From Burkholderiales bacterium (lineage in GTDB: Bacteria > Pseudomonadota > Gammaproteobacteria > Burkholderiales > Burkholderiaceae_C), in the NCBI GenBank assembly GCA_016703325.1, contig JADJCH010000007.1, forward strand, positions 62,001-126,000: a DNA stretch of 64,000 bases. Direction: 5' to 3'. A program made the translations under genes and the position numbers. Within the stretch, counting starts at the first letter, position 1. The number at the start of each line of letters is the position of its first letter. Of this stretch, positions 50,620-59,315 are shown piece by piece. A model generated the notes under the pieces. That model did not search any database. It saw only the letters and a program-made list of their open reading frames with translations, and was not told where the DNA came from.

Positions 50620-51862
50620 TCAGCGCAGGGCCGCACACCACATCGCCAGCGGCACCGCCCACAGCCCGCTGCCGAAGGGAATCACCTCCTGGCCGGCGTA
50701 GAGGACGTAACCACAGCGGAAACGCTCCGGCTCGGTCTCCTGCAGGTGGCGCAGGCCCTTGAAGTCGTGGGCGCCCAGCGTGGCGCTGGCTTTGACCTCG
50801 ATGCCGGTGAGCTCGCCCTGGCGGTTCTCCAGGACGAAGTCCACCTCCTGGCCGGCCTGGGTGCGGTAGTGCCACAGCGTCAGCCCGCGGTCGCTGAAGG
50901 CCAGGTGACGCAGCAGTTCACCCAGCACCCAGCTTTCCACCAGCCCACCGGGCAGGCCCGGTGCAGCGGCCAGGCGGCTGTCGTCGAGCCCCACCAAGTG
51001 GGACAGCAGGCCGCTGTCGGGCAGGTAGAGCTTGGGGGTCTTGACCAGCCGCTTGCCCGCATTGCGGTCCCAGGGTTGCAGGCGGTGAACCAGGAAGAGG
51101 GTTTCCAGCAGCACGAAGTAGCGCTTGAGGGTGGTCTGCTGCAGGCCGCTGGCCCGGGACAGCTCGGCCAGGTTGAGCAGCCCGCCGCTGCGGGTGGCCA
51201 GCAGGTGGAGCAGGTTCGGCAGCTCGTGCAGTTGTTCGATGCGTGCCCAGTTCCAGCACATCGCGCTGCATCACGGCCTGCAGGTAGGCGTCGAACCAGG
51301 CACGGCGGCGGGCCGCTGCGGCCCGCTGGCTGGCCTCCGGAAAGCCACCGCGCAGCAGGCTGTCGATGAACCCCTTCTGGTTGCCGGGCAACGAAGCCAG
51401 TTGCTGTGGACCGCCGTCGATCAACCAGTCCACCCGGTTGAGGTCGGGCTGCTCGCTCAGCTCCGCGCAGGACAGCGGCCACAGCGAGAGGATCTCCATC
51501 CGCCCGGCCAATGAATCGGCCACCCTGGGCAGCAACAGCACATTGGCCGACCCGGTGAGCAGGAAGCGCCCGGGGCTGCGCTGCCGATCGACCGCGGCCT
51601 TGATGGCCAGGAAGAGGGCGGGTGCGCGCTGCACTTCGTCGATCACCACCGGCCCGTTCAGGCCCTGCACCAACCCGGCGGGGTCCCCACGTGCAGCCGC
51701 CAGTGTGGCACCGTCGTCCAGTGTCAGATAACGCCTGCCGCGACGGGCCGCTTGGTCCTGCACCAGAGTGCTCTTGCCGGTCTGCCGGGCACCGTTGAGC
51801 AGCACCACCGGCGTGTCGGCCAGCGCTTCATCGAGGCGGGTTGAGATGTGACGGCGCAGCAT
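50620..51862 (-). pseudogene. AAA/DUF4143 ATPase, one frameshift
   Basis: P-loop protein of the AAA_14-DUF4143 type, about 413 residues when joined. Frame 1: RRHISTRLDEALADTPVVLLNGARQTGKSTL (Walker A), VVIDEVQRAPALFLAIKAAVD (Walker B), FLLTGSANVLLLPRVADSLAGR. A surplus base in GGG (51246-51248 on +) interrupts QRDVLEL-ARIEQLHELPNLL. Frame 2: LQQTTLKRYFVLLETLFLVHRL, LYLPDSGLLSHLVG, VESWVLGELLRHL and the nuclease-like GQEVDFVLENRQGELTGIEVKAS. The C-terminal domain resembles restriction-type folds. Function unknown. Confidence 0.85.
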
Positions 51863-52149
51863 GGCAGGCTTTGAATGAGGCAGATAAATGGCTGAAATTC
51901 AACCACATCGTGGTGGATTTTCAACCACCCGAACACCAGAATGGCAGAGTCGGTCTGGCGTTCCAGGGCGACCAACCGCCTCAGTCGCTTTGTCTCGAAC
52001 CCGCCAAACCCCGCCAGGATCGCCGCCCCTCACCGCCATTCGCGCAGGCAGGGTTGGCCAGTTCGGCTTCCTGCTGCTGCATCGCGCGCAGTTCGCCCTC
52101 CTGCGCGCGATGCAGGATGTGGCCGACGTGCTGGAGGGCCTGTGCCGAG
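51863..52149. other. Intergenic stretch, no clear gene
   Basis: It begins with an A/T-richer patch that repeats TTCAACCAC twice (about 51898-51930), possibly the promoter of the leftward ATPase gene. Further right a helical stretch on the minus strand (HRAQEGELRAMQQQEAELAN) hints at a lost protein, but no start or end can be set. Confidence 0.45.
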
Positions 52150-52314
52150 GGTGAAGGCGACGGCAGCATGGAAGCACTGCGCAACCTCTGCACCGAGCTG
52201 CGCCAGACCACCGAAGCCCTCAACCAGGCCACCACCCCGTTCGCCGCCCGCCGCGTGGACGCCCGCGTGCGCCAGGCCCCGGCCGGCCAGCGCATCGACA
52301 GCCTCTCCGCCCAG
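52150..52314 (+). pseudogene. hscA: hscA 3' fragment
   Basis: The + strand reads MEALRNLCTELRQTTEALNQ, TTPFAARRVDARVRQA and GQRIDSL, the end of the Fe-S cluster chaperone HscA (family ending PFAARRMD...GxxID). The stop codon is gone, and the frame runs on into a fdx fragment. Only about 55 codons remain. The working gene must lie elsewhere. Confidence 0.7.
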
Positions 52315-52353
52315 CTGGGAGGCAGCGACCCAGCCCCCTCCCCCGCCCCCTCC

Positions 52354-52455
52354 GTGTTCACCCGCATCCAGGTGCTGCCCCATCCCGACCTCTGCCCCAA
52401 CGGCACCGAGTTCGACGCCAAGCGCAACTGCAAACGGATCAACGTCCTGCTGCGT
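52354..52455 (+). pseudogene. fdx: fdx (2Fe-2S ferredoxin) 5' fragment
   Basis: VFTRIQVLPHPDLCPNGTEF matches the start of isc-type ferredoxins (VLPHxxxCPxGxxF). Homology stops after about 30 codons (INVLLR), well before the cluster-binding cysteines. It follows the hscA fragment in the same frame, the natural order in isc operons, so a short piece of isc was copied or left here. Confidence 0.7.
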
Positions 52456-52540
52456 CAAACTCATGGGCCCGGCGCTGGTGGTGGAGTTACCGCGGTAGAC
52501 GAAGAACCACGCGCGGGAGCGGTGAGGGCGATCGCCCCTC

Positions 52541-52804
52541 TCAACCCGCCTTGCCATCGCCCCCTGCTGCGCTCGCCTGCACCTGCTCTCGCAGCGCCGC
52601 AGTGCGCTGCAGCCCAGGTTCATCCCCCAGCAGCGCCTGCGCTTCATCCACCTGCGTCAGCACCCGCAACGCCTGGTCGTAGCCGCCCGCCATCGCCAGC
52701 AACTGCGCCAGCAGGCGGCGGAAAGTTCCTCGCCCACCCGCCAGGAGGAGAACGGATGCGGCGGCCAGCAGGGCGGCAGGATCTCGATCGTTGGCAGTCG
52801 ACAT
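52541..52804 (-). CDS. Small helical (TPR-like) protein or fragment
   Basis: 87 residues, RRLLAQLLAMAGGYDQALRVLTQVDEAQALLGDEPGLQRTAALREQV, with repeat-like helices. I do not recognise it. It lies downstream of the broken NTPase on the same strand and may be a detached C-terminal part of that gene. Confidence 0.35.
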   Translation of the reverse strand: MSTANDRDPAALLAAASVLLLAGGRGTFRRLLAQLLAMAGGYDQALRVLTQVDEAQALLGDEPGLQRTAALREQVQASAAGGDGKAG

Positions 52805-52887
52805 CGAAGTTGCGTTGAACCGGGCTCAGCAGGCCATACCGCCTGCAGCGCCCACAGACATTGATCCCGCGACCGCACTGGCCCGCC

Positions 52888-54119
52888 TCATCCAGCTCTG
52901 GCCACCCACAGAGAGCCCGGCAACAGCGTGATCACGGGATGCGGTTGCCGCCAGCCGACGTTGTTGTACTCGAGCAGGGCGCCTGTTTCGACCAGCGTGG
53001 TGGTGATGTCGCCGGTACCGGTGTACTCCGGATCGTTGGCGGCGGCCGCCCGCAAGGGATAGAGCTCCGCATGCAGCCAGGCGCGGTAGTCACCGGCGAG
53101 GCGTCTGGCGGCTTCGTCCATGGCTTCGCGCCTTTCCCCACTCCCGCCCAACTCCTGAAGTTTGACCATCGGCAGCACGATGGTCTCGAAGAGATCCAAC
53201 CGAGCGCCGCTGCTCTTCAGCCACATCGGCGCGGTGTAGACCGCGATGGCTTCGATCAGGGTGAGCTGGTTGACGTCATCGACAAACAGCCACCGCCGGT
53301 CCTCACCCTTGAAGCGGTCGGTGCTGTCGCACGGCAAACAGGAGGCGGTGCCCCTTCTTCAACCGCTGCAGTTGCCCGGTGACATCGGCGACCAGCAGGT
53401 TCAACGCGGCCACGAACTCGCCGCAGGTTTTTGCACCACGTTGCGCAGCGATTCGCGATGGGTGCTGCCGATCCGGATGGCGGAGGTGAGGCGCGCCGGC
53501 AGCTTGCCGACGAAGGGCAGACCCGTGCTGACTTCGGCTTCGGTATGCAGGCTGGCCGCAAAGTCCTTGACCTGCCCGGTGGACAGCACCCGCTCGCTGA
53601 ACCAACGCCGCAGGCGATCCAGCACCACCGGGGTCACCGGCACCTGATCGTCCTGAAGGTGCTGGACCAGCTGTTCGGCCACGGCCAACCACACGTCGCA
53701 GTAGCGCGCGTCGTTCGGATCGATCAAGTCCAGCAGGTCCACCCGCACCACCCAGTAGCGGTCCGGGTGATGCAGCTCGGCGCAAAGCTGGGACAGCTCG
53801 GTGCTTTTGCCGCAGCTGACATGGCCGAAAATCCGCACATGTTTGCCGCGCTGGGGTGATTCGAACTGCCCGGTGCCACGGCTGTAGCTGAACGTGGCGT
53901 AGAACCGCTGCTCAGACTTCTCCGCCCCGCGCCAGCGGGGTCGATTCGCAGCGCGGATCGTGCAGCGGCAAGGCCTGCTGGCAGTGGATCGCCGCGTTGA
54001 CCGCCATCGGGCTGCGGGGTGCCTCGAAGGCTGCGCGCATGGCCTCGCTGTCGATGGGAAACAGCGCGGCGATGTTCAGCAGGGTCTTGTACCTGCGTGC
54101 CGCGAAGAGTTTGTGCCAC
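52888..54119 (-). pseudogene. P-loop NTPase, at least three frameshifts
   Basis: Joined frames read FAARRYKTLLNIAALFPID and CQQALPLHDPRCES, then (shift near 53935) RFYATFSYSRGTGQFES and RIFGHVSCGKSTELSQL (Walker A), WVVRVDLLDLIDPNDARYCD, SGLPFVGKL-like TGLPFVGKLPARL. After a shift near 53430 comes FVAALNLLVADVTGQLQRL, and after one near 53335 DRFKGEDRRWLFVDDVNQLTLIEAIAVYTAP (Walker-B-like DD). The end GDITTTLVETGALLEYNNVGW is distinctive but unknown to me. The 5' limit is uncertain. Dead, unless the bases are misread. Confidence 0.65.
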
Positions 54120-54310
54120 CAGGCGTCAGTCTACCGAGCTCGCAGGCAACCCATGCCGCCAGGACTCGACACGGCACGACACACGGACCCATCAAGAATC
54201 CGGCATCATCGGGTTAACCCTGAACTCACGCCCGAGGTTCCCCTGGACACCCCCATCACACCATCTCCTGTGGACGACGATCCCTCTACAGCGCCGAGGA
54301 ACTGGCCAGC

Positions 54311-54730
54311 ATGCGCTGGCTGATGCAGGAGAAGGCCGAGGCCTTCTCCGAGCTGAGCCGGCGCATTGCGCGGCTGTGCCACCGGCTGGGCATTCAGTTG
54401 AAGACGGAAGAGGACCTGCGGCGCATCCTGGCGCGGGAGGCCGAGGGGTTCTCGGAGGCTGACCGGGCGCTGGCGGAGTTCAGCTCGATGGGGCTGGGGG
54501 GGCACCACCCCAGTCGCGAACACCTGGAGCGCGAGGAACTGCGGGGTCTGCTGGCGATGCGCTGCGAGCTGCTGACGCACACCCTGCAGGACTGGGGGCT
54601 GGAAGCCACGCAGACGATCACGGCGATGTCGGAGTCCGAGCTGGAGCTGGAAGGTTTTGCCCCGGGCTCGGACGGGTTCACGCTGCTGCGCCAGCTGAAC
54701 GCACCGCGCGAGCCCCGGCAGATCAGCTGA
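54311..54730 (+). CDS. Hypothetical helical protein
   Basis: 139 residues, no family recognised. Charged helices: LMQEKAEAFSELSRRIARLCHRLG, EEDLRRILAREAEGFSEADRALAEF, EHLEREELRGLLAMRCELLTH. An upstream stretch in the next frame (DTPITPSPVDDDPS) joins well to LYSAEELASMRW, so the true start may lie earlier beyond a one-base shift near 54283. The stop overlaps the convergent DUF2235 gene by 8 bases. Confidence 0.6.
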   Translation: MRWLMQEKAEAFSELSRRIARLCHRLGIQLKTEEDLRRILAREAEGFSEADRALAEFSSMGLGGHHPSREHLEREELRGLLAMRCELLTHTLQDWGLEATQTITAMSESELELEGFAPGSDGFTLLRQLNAPREPRQIS

Positions 54731-56495
54731 CGCGCCGCTCCGGCCGGGCCAGCAGGCCCCAGGTCAGCAGCACACCACAGCCCAGCAACGCGCCCCACTT
54801 GGCGGCGCTGGCTGCCGTCATCAGCAGGCCCCACAGCCACTCGGCGGCCGGCAGGTCGGCGCCGCCAGCGCTGAGCTGCACCGCCCAGGTGGAGAGGTTT
54901 TCCACCAGGTCGGCCAGCACCGCCACCCCGGCGGCCTGCCCCAGCAGGTTGAGCAGGCCGGTGCTGCGGGGCAGCGCTGCGGCACGGCGCAGACCGGCCA
55001 CGCGCGCAAAGGCCCAGCTGCTGGAGCGCGCCAGCAGGTAGGCATAGCAGCCGATCAGCCCCAGATCGGACAGCAGCGCGCCACCCAGATGTCGCAGGGC
55101 CGGGGGCGCGACCTGCATCGGCGCTGGCCAGGGCCACTGCAGCGGATGCGCCCAGGGCAGCCAACCCAGTTGCCACGCGGACAGCGCCAGGTTGGCCGCC
55201 CAGGCCGCCCGCACCTGCTCGGATCCACTGGCCAGAAAGGCGCCCCATGCGCTGAGGTCCAGCTCGGCCGGTGTGGCCAGCAGCCGCCCCGCCAGCAGCG
55301 CGAAGAAGATCACCCCAGGGGACGACCCGACCAGCGGTGCCGCCGGGCGTCGCCGCCTCCACACGGTGTCCTGAGCGAAGCCGCGCGCCGGCCGGGCCAC
55401 GCTGGGGTGCTCCTGCGCCTGCACGGGGGTGTCCGCGCGGTTCCAGTCCGGGTTGCGGGTGGGGTCGCGCTGCTTCAGCCCCGCCAGGGCCCACCAGGCG
55501 GTGTCGTAGGTTTCGCTGTGCAGGCCACGGTCCGGGGCCTCACTGGCGGGTTCCTTGCAGGCCACAGCTGCTGCGCCCTGCGGGGCCTGCAGGTGTTGAC
55601 GCAGGCCCGCCTCGTCCAGGGCACCGTCGCTGCCGTGCAGACCGGCCTGCAGACGCAGGCCGCAGCCGCAGGCCTCCTGCAGCATCCACAGCAGCGCCTC
55701 GTTGGCTGCACCGGACTGCGCCAGCCCGTAGCCGCCGCCCACATCGCAGTGCGAACCGGCAAACCACAACTGCCGCAGGCTCTGGCCGTCGGCCGCGTAG
55801 TCGTGGCCCGGCTCGATGATGTAGGGGCGCGGCTCGAAGGCGCTGCGGTGCTCGTCCAGCGCCAGGGCCTGGCGCACATGGTGGACTCGCTTGCCGACGA
55901 TGCTGGGCCGGGCGGTGATGGTCTGCTGCCCCAGCAGCGGCAGGCCCACCGAGGCCACCGTGTCCCACACCCCCACGAACCACACCGGCACCCGGCGGGA
56001 CTGGCCCGCAAAGAGCTGGCCGACCTGCGCGCTGACGGCCTTGTAGCGCTTGCTTTCCCGCCGATCGGAGAAGTAGGTGTGCAGCAGGGTCGGCAGCAGG
56101 GCCTGCGACTCCGGCCGAAGCAGGCCGAACTGCATCACCAGCCCGGCGATGCTGCGGGCGGTGAAGGCACCGCGGGAGAAGCCGAAGATCCAGATCTGGT
56201 CACCGGCCTGGAAGTTCTGCATCAGGAAGCTGTAGCCCTCCCCGATGTTCTCGAAGATGCCCTGTCCCAGCGCCAGACCGCTGAGGCGCTGCCCGCGGCG
56301 TCGCAGGGCGTCGATCCAGGTGGTGGACGGCAACTGGCCCGGGTTGCCCACGCCGGGGTCGTAGAACAGGCGCTGCCCCCGGCCGTCCGTGTCCAGCAGA
56401 CCGCAGAGCTTGGTGACGTTGGTGTCGTTCTCCCAGCCGGTGAGGTGGTTGCTGGTGCCGTCGCAGCAGACGATGAGCTGGCGGGGAGAGGTCAT
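54723..56495 (-). CDS. DUF2235 lipase-like protein with membrane C-terminus
   Basis: 590 residues. DUF2235 alpha/beta-hydrolase: VCCDGTSNHLTGWENDTNV at the start, nucleophile motif IFGFSRGAFTARSIAG (S107), FVGVWDTVASVG (D178) and WFAGSHCDVGGGYG (H249). These match the Ser-Asp-His set of Tle1-type T6SS phospholipases. Unlike those, the last about 200 residues carry several hydrophobic segments (GVIFFALLAGRLLA, LGLIGCYAYLLA, WGALLGCGVLLTWGLLA). No T6SS genes are near, so a membrane-bound lipase or a toxin are both possible. Confidence 0.82.
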   Translation of the reverse strand: MTSPRQLIVCCDGTSNHLTGWENDTNVTKLCGLLDTDGRGQRLFYDPGVGNPGQLPSTTWIDALRRRGQRLSGLALGQGIFENIGEGYSFLMQNFQAGDQIWIFGFSRGAFTARSIAGLVMQFGLLRPESQALLPTLLHTYFSDRRESKRYKAVSAQVGQLFAGQSRRVPVWFVGVWDTVASVGLPLLGQQTITARPSIVGKRVHHVRQALALDEHRSAFEPRPYIIEPGHDYAADGQSLRQLWFAGSHCDVGGGYGLAQSGAANEALLWMLQEACGCGLRLQAGLHGSDGALDEAGLRQHLQAPQGAAAVACKEPASEAPDRGLHSETYDTAWWALAGLKQRDPTRNPDWNRADTPVQAQEHPSVARPARGFAQDTVWRRRRPAAPLVGSSPGVIFFALLAGRLLATPAELDLSAWGAFLASGSEQVRAAWAANLALSAWQLGWLPWAHPLQWPWPAPMQVAPPALRHLGGALLSDLGLIGCYAYLLARSSSWAFARVAGLRRAAALPRSTGLLNLLGQAAGVAVLADLVENLSTWAVQLSAGGADLPAAEWLWGLLMTAASAAKWGALLGCGVLLTWGLLARPERRVS

Positions 56496-56536
56496 GCAGC
56501 GGTGTTCCTCGAAACGGGAAGGCCCTGTTCCGGCCG

Positions 56537-56893
56537 ATGCGGGTCGGCCCGGTCGGCCAATCCGGGCACTCTACGACAGTGGCGCTGTCGTGGTTCCGGC
56601 CCCGTCCCACCCACCCCGGGCGGGACCTGCGGCCACCAGCCGCACGCCGCCCGGCCCCCGCAGCGCCGCCCCCCGCGGACGACGGCTTCGTTGATGCGGA
56701 CGAGGACTGGGCCGACGACGACAACGACCGCGAGCGCCTGATCGGGGCCCTGGAGCAATGCGGCCGGGTGCAGGCCAAGGCGGCCCGCCTGCTGAAGGTG
56801 ACACCCAGGCAGCTGGGCTGTGCGCTGCAGAAGCACCGCATCGAGGTGCGCAAGCTGTGTGGGGGGGCGGTTGGGCCGCCCTCCTCCGTTTGA
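56537..56893 (+). CDS. Orphan Fis/NifA-type HTH protein
   Basis: 118 residues or a remnant. The C-terminal half RERLIGALEQCGRVQAKAARLLKVTPRQLGCALQKHRIEVRKL is the DNA-binding domain of NifA-like sigma-54 activators (ALExxGWVQAKAARLLGMTPRQ pattern). The N-terminal half is Pro/Ala/Arg-rich and acidic (DADEDWADDDNDRE) with no AAA+ domain. Either a fragment of a lost activator or a small stand-alone regulator. Divergent from DUF2235. Confidence 0.6.
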   Translation: MRVGPVGQSGHSTTVALSWFRPRPTHPGRDLRPPAARRPAPAAPPPADDGFVDADEDWADDDNDRERLIGALEQCGRVQAKAARLLKVTPRQLGCALQKHRIEVRKLCGGAVGPPSSV

Positions 56894-56900
56894 ACGCTTT

Positions 56901-56918
56901 CGCTCTCGCTCTCGCTCA
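56901..56918 (+). repeat. Short CGCTCT hexamer run (3 units)
   Basis: Two perfect and one near-perfect CGCTCT units between the HTH gene stop and the end of the convergent DUF4345 gene. Confidence 0.6.
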
Positions 56919-57287
56919 CCCACCCCGGCGCAGCGCCAGCAGGGCGCACACCGCAAAGATCAGCTCGGCCCCGAGCACCCCCAGGTACAGCGGCACCGGC
57001 AGGCCGTCGGCAGCGAGGCTCACGATCCGCCCTGATGCAAAGCCGCCGAAGATCAGCAGCACGGCCGCCAGCGCCGCCCGCTCATCGATGCGCTGCAGCG
57101 CCCCGGCCAGGAACAGCGCCGCAATGCCGAGGTAGGCGCCGCCGTAGGCAGCGCGCACCACGTGGAAATGGTTGGCGGAGCTGAGGACGATGCCGGGTTC
57201 ATTCATCATCATCTGCGGGTTGACGAGGTGGAGGGTGCCCACCACCAGCATCATCAGGCCGGCGCCGAACAAGGTGAATCGAGTCAT
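56916..57287 (-). CDS. DUF4345 membrane protein
   Basis: 123 residues with four hydrophobic helices: LFGAGLMMLVVGTLHLVNP, AYLGIAALFLAGALQ, AALAAVLLIFGGFASGRIVSL and LYLGVLGAELIFAVCALLAL. The layout and GRIVSL motif fit DUF4345. Function unknown. Divergent from the LysR gene (about 100 bases between), which may control it. Confidence 0.87.
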   Translation of the reverse strand: MTRFTLFGAGLMMLVVGTLHLVNPQMMMNEPGIVLSSANHFHVVRAAYGGAYLGIAALFLAGALQRIDERAALAAVLLIFGGFASGRIVSLAADGLPVPLYLGVLGAELIFAVCALLALRRGG

Positions 57288-57388
57288 GCAGGTCTCCTGC
57301 CGCCAGGGGTCGCGGCGATAACGGGGGCTGAGCGTAGCCCCGGCCGGCGGCCGCGCCTGCCCCGGGATTGCAATGCAGAATTCCGTCC

Positions 57389-58291
57389 ATGGAACGATCC
57401 CTGAGCGTCCTGCCGGACATGGCCCTGTTCGTGGAGGTCGCCCGCACGGGCAGCTTCCGCCAGGCGGCCGCGCGGCTGGCCTTGCCGCCCTCGACCCTGT
57501 CGCGGCGCATCGCCGCGATGGAGGCCCGGCTGGGGGTCCCGCTGTTCCTGCGCACCACCCGCAGCGTCAGGCTGACCCCCGCTGCGCAGGCCTACCTCAA
57601 AGGCTGCCTGGAGGTGCTCGAGGCCGCCGAACGCGCCCAGGCCGCGCTCACCTGCGGGTATGAGCGGCAGGCCCGCATGCGCATTGCCATGCCGGTGGAC
57701 CTGGGGGTCGAGCTGCTGGGCAGCGCCATCGCCGCGTTTGCCGATGCACACCCCGGCCTGCGGGTCGAGCTGGACCTGTCCTCCCACGCGGTCGATCTGC
57801 TGCGCGATCCGGTGGACCTGGCGATCCGCATTGGCAAGCCGATGGACGATCGCCTGGTGGCGCGCCGCATCGCCCAGGTGAGCAGCCGCGTCTACGCTGC
57901 GCCAGACCTGCTGCGGCGCCTGGGTGCGGTGACCTCGGCGGAGCAACTGGCCACGCTGCCCTGCCTGGATCTGCGCACCGCCCAGGGCTCCATGCCGTGG
58001 AAGGTCGGCCACTCGACCTGGGAGCACGCACCCGGCCCCAGCGTCCTGGCAGCCAACAGCGTGGCCCTTCTGCGCAGGCTGGCCGAAGAGGGCCGCGGGT
58101 TGGCCCTGCTGCCCGAGCACATGGCCGCTCAGGCGGTTCAGGCCCGCCGCCTCGTGCCCGTCCTGCCCGGCCTGCAGACACCGACCTGGCCGGTGTACGC
58201 CGTCACGGCCGGCCGCACGCTGCCCCGCCTGGTCAGCCTGCTGATCGCCCATCTGAAGGCCCGGCTGGCAGACGCGCCCCTGGCCGGCTGA
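57389..58291 (+). CDS. LysR-family regulator
   Basis: 300 residues from MERSLSVLPDMALFVEVA. The HTH reads TGSFRQAAARLALPPSTLSRRIAAMEARLG, then LFLRTTRSVRLTPAAQAYL. The effector domain starts at RMRIAMPVDLGVELLGSAI. It is the CrgA/DsdC-like group with PSTLSRRI. Probably regulates the divergent DUF4345 gene. Seven upstream codons are open but less likely to be used. Confidence 0.88.
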   Translation: MERSLSVLPDMALFVEVARTGSFRQAAARLALPPSTLSRRIAAMEARLGVPLFLRTTRSVRLTPAAQAYLKGCLEVLEAAERAQAALTCGYERQARMRIAMPVDLGVELLGSAIAAFADAHPGLRVELDLSSHAVDLLRDPVDLAIRIGKPMDDRLVARRIAQVSSRVYAAPDLLRRLGAVTSAEQLATLPCLDLRTAQGSMPWKVGHSTWEHAPGPSVLAANSVALLRRLAEEGRGLALLPEHMAAQAVQARRLVPVLPGLQTPTWPVYAVTAGRTLPRLVSLLIAHLKARLADAPLAG

Positions 58292-58526
58292 TCCCGGTCA
58301 TCACTGCATGGAAGGTCAGGCGCCACCGCGATCGGCCGTTCACCGGCCGACTGCACGGACAAGCAGTGGCACAGGTCGCGCAGATGGTGGCCGCTGCCGC
58401 ACAGGGCCACAGACCATGGCGGGGGGCTGTAGCGCTGGGCAACCGCTCGCCAAGGCGTCTTAAGCCCGGGTAAATCTGGCATCCGTACGCTGCCGGAAGT
58501 TTCAGATCCATCCCCGCACCGTCCCG

Positions 58527-59153
58527 TTGAACGCCGCCTCCTCCTCCCTCCCGCTGCCTGCACGCCCCGCTCCCCTGCGGCTCACGGGCCGCGCGAGCCA
58601 TTGCCGGGCGCCACGGGTCGGCCCGCTCTGGGCGGCAGCCCGGCGGACGCTGCTGCGCGGTCTGTGCAGCCTGCTCCTGCTGCTGCTCATCGGCAACATG
58701 GTGGCGCTGCCGCTGCGGGCCAGCCTGCAGGGCCTCTCGGCACCGCAGGCCGCGGCGAAGGGCTGGCACATCGGCATGGACCGCCTGCACATCGAGCCCG
58801 ATGAGCGGCACCGGGCCGCCGAGCGGTCCGATCACGCGGCCCTGCGCCCGACCCCATCGATCCGGCCCCACGCCAGTCAAGCCGCGGGCACGCGGTGGAC
58901 GGCCTGGGAGACCCCGGGGGCGGCCCCGGCCGCTGCGCTGGCCCTGCTCGCGCTGACCGCACTGATGGCGTGGTTCGCCACCCTCGGCGCGCTCGCCGCC
59001 TGGCCCCGCGGCGCCGACACCCTTCTCGCGACCCACGCCGATGCGGACGCAGCCCGCGGCCGGGCCGCCGACCCCGACCGGGAGGGTCGGCCTTGGCGCG
59101 GCTTGTGCCCGCCCCGCCAGGCCCCACCCGGGCCGGCCTGCCCCCACCACTGA
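58527..59153 (+). CDS. Hypothetical membrane protein before the RND operon
   Basis: 208 residues from a TTG. Hydrophobic stretch RGLCSLLLLLLIGNMVALPL near residue 45 and a second one, ALALLALTALMAWFATLGALAAW, near 140. Arg/Pro-rich ends. No family recognised. Position ahead of the metal efflux genes is compatible with an accessory role. Coding is plausible but not certain. Confidence 0.4.
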   Translation: MNAASSSLPLPARPAPLRLTGRASHCRAPRVGPLWAAARRTLLRGLCSLLLLLLIGNMVALPLRASLQGLSAPQAAAKGWHIGMDRLHIEPDERHRAAERSDHAALRPTPSIRPHASQAAGTRWTAWETPGAAPAAALALLALTALMAWFATLGALAAWPRGADTLLATHADADAARGRAADPDREGRPWRGLCPPRQAPPGPACPHH

Positions 59154-59230
59154 GCCACCCGGCTCCCGGCGACGGCGCCCCCGTGCACCGCCCGGCCCCG
59201 CCCCCACCGGGCCCACGCTGCCCACCGGCC

Positions 59231-59266
59231 CTGTCTGTCTGTCTGTCTGTCTGTCTGCCTGCCTGC
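59231..59266 (+). repeat. (CTGT)6(CTGC)3 tetranucleotide repeat in the RND operon leader
   Basis: Six CTGT and three CTGC units, ending 49 bases before the ATG of the efflux adaptor. A pure 24-bp tract followed by a diverged tract suggests slippage in the past. Its place in the leader could alter spacing or expression. Confidence 0.9.
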
Positions 59267-59315
59267 AGGCGGGGCGGCTGGCCTGGCCAGAGCCCGCATC
59301 CCCTTCGGAGATTCC

